Origin: Clostridia bacterium | GTDB lineage: Bacteria; Bacillota; Clostridia; Oscillospirales; CAG-272 | Length of the DNA stretch: 8,518 nucleotides | Reading direction: 5' to 3' | NCBI GenBank assembly: GCA_017631215.1 | Contig: JAGBTR010000083.1 | Coordinates: 1-8,518 of the forward strand | Part shown: in pieces, positions 6,248 to 8,518 of the stretch | How the letters are laid out: the number at the start of each line of letters is the position of its first letter | How positions within the stretch are numbered: the stretch's first letter is position 1 | Program-made: the position numbers and the translations under genes | The notes under the pieces: model-generated | Told to the model about the DNA's origin: nothing | The model's database searches: none | The model's input: only the letters and a program-made list of their open reading frames with translations

Positions 6248-6276
6248 AGTTTACCATAGAACCGCTTACTTGTCAA
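6248..6276 (-). promoter_or_regulatory. Promoter of the GH2 beta-mannosidase gene
   Basis: On the minus strand, a perfect TTGACA (6271-6276) and TAAACT (6248-6253) are spaced by 17 bp. The leader to the ATG at 6190 is about 50 bases. It contains CACGTG (6236-6241 region) but no convincing symmetric operator, so regulation cannot be read from the sequence. Confidence 0.8.
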
Positions 6277-6287
6277 TGATTTTGAGA

Positions 6288-6320
6288 GAATAAAAGCCGC
6301 AGATTTGACGACCTGCGGCT
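6288..6320 (-). terminator. Intrinsic terminator of the 6334-7341 gene pair
   Basis: Read on the minus strand, AGCCGCAG (6320-6313) pairs perfectly with CTGCGGCT (6302-6295) over a 10-base loop and runs into TTTTATTCTC. It lies 13 bases beyond the TAA of the 76-residue gene and just upstream of the glycosidase promoter. Confidence 0.85.
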
Positions 6321-6333
6321 GTGTGTTGATCTA

Positions 6334-6564
6334 TTAACAATACGTTCGCACGATTTCGGCCAGCTGTGTGTTGAAGCAATCGAGCTCGTCGAGATAACCC
6401 GTCATAATGACGAATCGCGCACACTGCCGCCGCTCGCGGTCAGACATCTGACTCCATTCGTAGTTGGCGTGGGCGAGCGCAGCTTCGAGCGTGTCAAATA
6501 CGGTGTCGCTGGTGTAGCCGTTGCGGCGCTCGGTGACCACTGCAAATTTTGGTTGGGTTAGCAT
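6334..6564 (-). CDS. Conserved-looking small protein of unknown function (76 residues)
   Basis: I do not recognise this gene. It encodes a short soluble protein with a beta-strand (PKFAVVTE, 5-12). A mostly helical stretch follows (DTLEAALAHANYEWSQMSDRERRQCARF, 24-51), then a second strand (FVIMTGYLD, 51-59) and a short C-terminal helix ending in Cys76. No signal peptide, membrane segment or catalytic motif is visible. The ATG at 6564 has AAGGAG 4 bases upstream, which supports real translation. It starts 24 bases after the membrane-protein gene on the same strand, with no promoter or terminator between, so the two are likely co-transcribed and end at the hairpin at 6288-6320. Confidence 0.75.
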   Translation of the reverse strand: MLTQPKFAVVTERRNGYTSDTVFDTLEAALAHANYEWSQMSDRERRQCARFVIMTGYLDELDCFNTQLAEIVRTYC

Positions 6565-6588
6565 AATACTCCTTGTGCGTGTGCAGTC

Positions 6589-7341
6589 TTATTTTTGGAA
6601 AAATCTCGATCGGTTCTTCTCCCAAAAGGAGATCAGCTGCTTTTTGTGGTGACAAAGCTTTTCATCGCAGCTTTTGCAATCAAGACAGGCGTTGGTGCGC
6701 TCCGAAAAGCGCTCGGGGTGACGGCGGAGCGTGATCTCCCAGCGAAGAAGGAGCGCGACCGACATCGCGACAAGGCTGTACGCGTAGGCGTTGGGGATGA
6801 AGATGAGCGGCGTGAACATCATCGCGAAATCCCAGTTGTAGATGCGGCAGACGGTACAGCAACGGTTCTTCAAAAACCAAGTCTGGAAGGGGCAGAAGAA
6901 CAGAATGCAGATCATATCGCACACGCCGTAGGTCAGGCTGATCAGAATCAGAATGCCGCGGTCGATGACACCGAGGGCGTACAGAAGCCCGATCGCGCCG
7001 TTGAGCGCCAGCCACGCCGCAGCAACGGCAAACGTGCGCTTCCAAGACGGCAAGGTCGCATCGACCTCGCCCGTCGGTCGGTAATTGCGCTTGAACTGCT
7101 TACCGCAGCCCATACTCTCCAACCGCGAGGGGAAGAAGCGGAATGCCATCTCGACGGCATAGACGAGACAGATGATGCCGAGCACGAAATGGTTATCCTC
7201 ATAGCCTCCAAAGGTGTGGGCGGTGTTCTGGACACGGTGGACGATATACATCGCGCCCGCCAGTAACAGCAGTAGCGTGCGATATGCCAGCTTGACATAG
7301 TGTAGTGTGCAGGTGGGGGTGAGTTTCTTTTTATGTTTCAT
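6589..7341 (-). CDS. Polytopic membrane protein with two cysteine clusters, function unknown
   Basis: This 250-residue protein has a basic N-terminus (MKHKKK) and five or six hydrophobic segments, about 17-36, 51-70, 102-122, 129-150, and 172-200, where a Pro-Asn at 183-184 may split the last into two. Two cysteine groups stand out. FCPFQTWFLKNRCCTVCRIYNW (149-170) has Cys150, 161, 162 and 165. The C-terminal tail has C-x2-C-x2-C-x4-C-H-H (Cys219, 222, 225, 230; His231-232). With the N-terminus inside and six passes, both groups would face the cytoplasm and could form a metal or redox site. That topology is inferred. I cannot assign a family name. The start at 7341 has only a weak AGGA 6 bases upstream. 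A TATAAT -10 lies at 7376-7381. Confidence 0.88.
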   Translation of the reverse strand: MKHKKKLTPTCTLHYVKLAYRTLLLLLAGAMYIVHRVQNTAHTFGGYEDNHFVLGIICLVYAVEMAFRFFPSRLESMGCGKQFKRNYRPTGEVDATLPSWKRTFAVAAAWLALNGAIGLLYALGVIDRGILILISLTYGVCDMICILFFCPFQTWFLKNRCCTVCRIYNWDFAMMFTPLIFIPNAYAYSLVAMSVALLLRWEITLRRHPERFSERTNACLDCKSCDEKLCHHKKQLISFWEKNRSRFFQK

Positions 7342-7375
7342 TCGATATCCTATCCAATATCATAGCGTTGGTTAC

Positions 7376-7381
7376 ATTATA
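7376..7381 (-). promoter_or_regulatory. Possible -10 element for the membrane-protein gene
   Basis: A perfect TATAAT on the minus strand lies 34 bases before the ATG at 7341. No good -35 is found at 16-18 bp, so this promoter may need an activator, or the gene may also be read from the promoter at 7795-7823. The 106-base gap to the upstream gene shows no strong terminator. Confidence 0.4.
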
Positions 7382-7447
7382 CGTGAAGAGCGAGTAAAAT
7401 TCTATCATATTTTGCAAACAAAAGCCGAGACGGTCATCGTTTCTTTA

Positions 7448-7750
7448 TCAATACGCGATCGACTCGATCAGTTCTATCATCTCATTGATCGACTCTTGCT
7501 GCTTGTGCGGATCGGAGCAGGGCAGTTCTTCCCATATCGCGAGGATCTCCGTCAGCTTTTCCACGACGTCCTCGGCAGATGCCAGAAGCGAACGATACGC
7601 GGCGGTCTTGGGCATATTTTGGATATGCTGCTCGATCTCCATCTTGATCATCTCCAGCTCGTTCTCCATCTGCTCGATGGCGCTATCGTGATCGGGGGCG
7701 GCCAGCATGCGATGGATGTCGTTCAGCTTGGTCATGATGTAGTCGTTCAT
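7448..7750 (-). CDS. Small helical, coiled-coil-like protein of unknown function (100 residues)
   Basis: I do not recognise this gene. The product is acidic and almost entirely helical. Residues 19-46 (HDSAIEQMENELEMIKMEIEQHIQNM) have a repeating hydrophobic spacing compatible with a coiled coil. A second amphipathic helix covers about 49-73 (TAAYRSLLASAEDVVEKLTEILAIW), and a third covers 84-98. No membrane segment or enzyme motif is present, so a small adaptor or oligomerising protein is possible. The ATG at 7750 is supported by AGGAG with 6 bases of spacing. The promoter is near-consensus (7795-7823), suggesting strong expression. It precedes the cysteine-rich membrane-protein gene on the same strand after 106 bases. 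Confidence 0.78.
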   Translation of the reverse strand: MNDYIMTKLNDIHRMLAAPDHDSAIEQMENELEMIKMEIEQHIQNMPKTAAYRSLLASAEDVVEKLTEILAIWEELPCSDPHKQQESINEMIELIESIAY

Positions 7751-7794
7751 TACTGTCTCCTATCCGTTTGGGTGATGCGTCGTGCATCGAGACT

Positions 7795-7823
7795 ATTATA
7801 GCACAGAAGTGTGAACATTTCAA
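7795..7823 (-). promoter_or_regulatory. Strong promoter of the 100-residue protein gene
   Basis: On the minus strand, TTGAAA (7818-7823) and a perfect TATAAT (7795-7800) are 17 bp apart. About 7 bases beyond the -10, at the expected transcription start, lies a 15-base inverted repeat, GATGC-ACGAC-GCATC (7774-7788). It could be an operator or a 5'-end hairpin. The divergent hydrolase promoter lies about 75 bp away. Confidence 0.82.
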
Positions 7824-7898
7824 CCAATCGAGCAAAACTTTGCCCAGTGCGATGGTGCGGTATCTTTATTTTGTACGATTGTCGGTTCGGTTTTTACC

Positions 7899-7927
7899 TT
7901 GACAACGGATGTCGGCTGTGGTAGAAT
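7899..7927 (+). promoter_or_regulatory. Promoter of the alpha/beta hydrolase gene
   Basis: A perfect TTGACA (7899-7904) and TAGAAT (7922-7927) have a 17-bp spacer. Transcription would start near 7934, about 35 bases before the ATG. The stretch 7824-7898 between the two divergent promoters holds no gene and no clear operator. Confidence 0.82.
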
Positions 7928-7968
7928 GAAAAAAACACCACACGCAGACCAGGGATGGAGGAATACAG

Positions 7969-8518
7969 ATGTACCAGCATATCATCAAAGAGGGCGATGC
8001 CGCCCGCCTTCAATATCGTGACGGGCTCAAGAGCTATATCAAGCGGCTGAACGCCGAGGCGTATGACGAGCGGGAGCGGTCGATGCCGCTATTCAATTTT
8101 GCCGAGCGGATCGAGGAGCATCGGGCAAGGTACGTCTCTATGCTTGGACTTGATCGCATTTCCGATGTGGGCGTCCCCGCCCCAACGCTCACCCGTGTCG
8201 GTGAGGACGAGGATGCCGTCATCTACCGCGTAATTGTGTATATCACGCCTGAGATCCCCCAGTACGGTCTTTTGTTCGTGCCGCACGGTGCGACCCGTCT
8301 GCCCTTGATCGTTGCCCAGCACGGCGGTAGCGGTACGCCCGAGCTGTGCTCGGATATGAACGGACAGAACAACTATGCCCATATGACACGGCGCGTCCTG
8401 CGGCGCGGTGCGGTCGTTTATGCGCCCCAGCTCCTTTTGTGGAATTATAAGGATGTGGTCCCGACCGCTCCCATCCACGATATCCCGCACAACAGAATCG
8501 AGCTGGATAAGGAGCTCA
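7969..8518 (+). CDS. N-terminal part of an alpha/beta hydrolase (acetyl-xylan-esterase / dienelactone-hydrolase type)
   Basis: The frame opens at the ATG at 7969, 7 bases after GGAGG (7957-7961), and stays open to the right edge, so only 183 residues are visible. They begin MYQHIIKEGDAARL. Residues 1-75 are a helical N-terminal extension, and residues 83-106 are strands leading into the hydrolase core. PLIVAQHGGSGTPE (112-125) has the His-Gly-Gly oxyanion-hole segment that follows the first core strand in esterase-type alpha/beta hydrolases. RGAVVYAPQLLLWN (146-159) is the next strand and loop. NRIELDKEL at the end is a typical helix before the nucleophile elbow. The catalytic Ser, Asp and His lie outside the window, so activity and substrate are not proven. 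A carbohydrate deacetylase or esterase role would fit the neighbouring glycosidase, but that is inference. Confidence 0.88.
   Translation, partial: MYQHIIKEGDAARLQYRDGLKSYIKRLNAEAYDERERSMPLFNFAERIEEHRARYVSMLGLDRISDVGVPAPTLTRVGEDEDAVIYRVIVYITPEIPQYGLLFVPHGATRLPLIVAQHGGSGTPELCSDMNGQNNYAHMTRRVLRRGAVVYAPQLLLWNYKDVVPTAPIHDIPHNRIELDKEL

Noticed and set aside
4007..6259. A 750-codon open frame on the plus strand opposite the GH2 gene
   Set aside because: It is the exact mirror phase of the glycosidase codons and exists because TTA, CTA and TCA are avoided. The translation has no recognisable domain and no ribosome binding site, while the minus strand has full GH2 catalytic motifs and a promoter.
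7400..7447. Terminator between the 100-residue gene and the membrane-protein gene
   Set aside because: Only a 3-bp CCG-TCT-CGG pairing precedes a short T-run, too weak to call; read-through cannot be excluded.
8089..8490. A 133-codon open frame on the minus strand near the right edge
   Set aside because: It mirrors the plus-strand alpha/beta hydrolase that runs off the window; the plus frame has a promoter with consensus -35, GGAGG and an HGGSG motif.
1..8518. Mobile element, prophage or CRISPR locus
   Set aside because: No transposase, integrase, terminal repeats, direct-repeat arrays or attachment-site duplication was found. The phage-like flavour of the N-terminal domain at 1077 is not enough on its own.

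Overview
The window looks like a moderately GC-rich member of the Bacillota, most likely a gut-type Clostridia. The support is consensus or near-consensus AGGAGG ribosome binding sites ahead of most genes, sigma-A style TTGACA / TATAAT promoters with 17-bp spacers, U-tailed intrinsic terminators, and protein families typical of carbohydrate-using anaerobes. No tRNA, rRNA, CRISPR array, transposase or integrase was seen. The organism assignment is inference.

Plus strand, 1-2376. The left edge holds the last 72 codons of what is probably a glycoside-hydrolase-like protein, closed by a terminator (233-262). A three-gene unit follows, with its own promoter (339-367) and terminator (2340-2376). 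Its first gene (418-1053) encodes what appears to be an ABC/SMC/RecF-type ATPase fold that has lost its catalytic motifs. Its second gene (1077-2120) appears to fuse a papain-like cysteine-peptidase-type domain to a tyrosine/dual-specificity phosphatase with an intact CX5R loop. Its third is a 77-codon frame (2092-2325) that overlaps the second and carries a C-terminal motif reminiscent of PHP-type hydrolases. This unit is the best candidate for an uncharacterised system; its function cannot be deduced from the sequence.

Minus strand, 2412-6320. A GH2 beta-mannosidase-type enzyme (6190-3932) has a strong promoter (6248-6276). It is followed by a long perfect inverted repeat and a terminator-like hairpin. 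Downstream lies a separately promoted gene (3673-2462) that fuses an XRE-type DNA-binding domain to a PfkB sugar kinase. Together they suggest intracellular use of mannoside-type oligosaccharides and sugar phosphorylation under local control, although the kinase substrate is unknown.

Minus strand, 6288-7823. There are three small unrecognised genes: a 100-residue helical protein with a near-consensus promoter, a polytopic membrane protein with two cysteine clusters, and a 76-residue soluble protein 24 bp behind it. A terminator follows.

Plus strand, 7899 to the right edge. A promoter with a consensus -35 drives a gene that runs off the window. It encodes an alpha/beta hydrolase of the acetyl-xylan-esterase / dienelactone-hydrolase type and is divergent from the 100-residue gene. 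The glycosidase, kinase, esterase and left-edge fragment give the window a carbohydrate-use flavour. The genes nevertheless look like independent transcription units rather than one polysaccharide utilisation locus.
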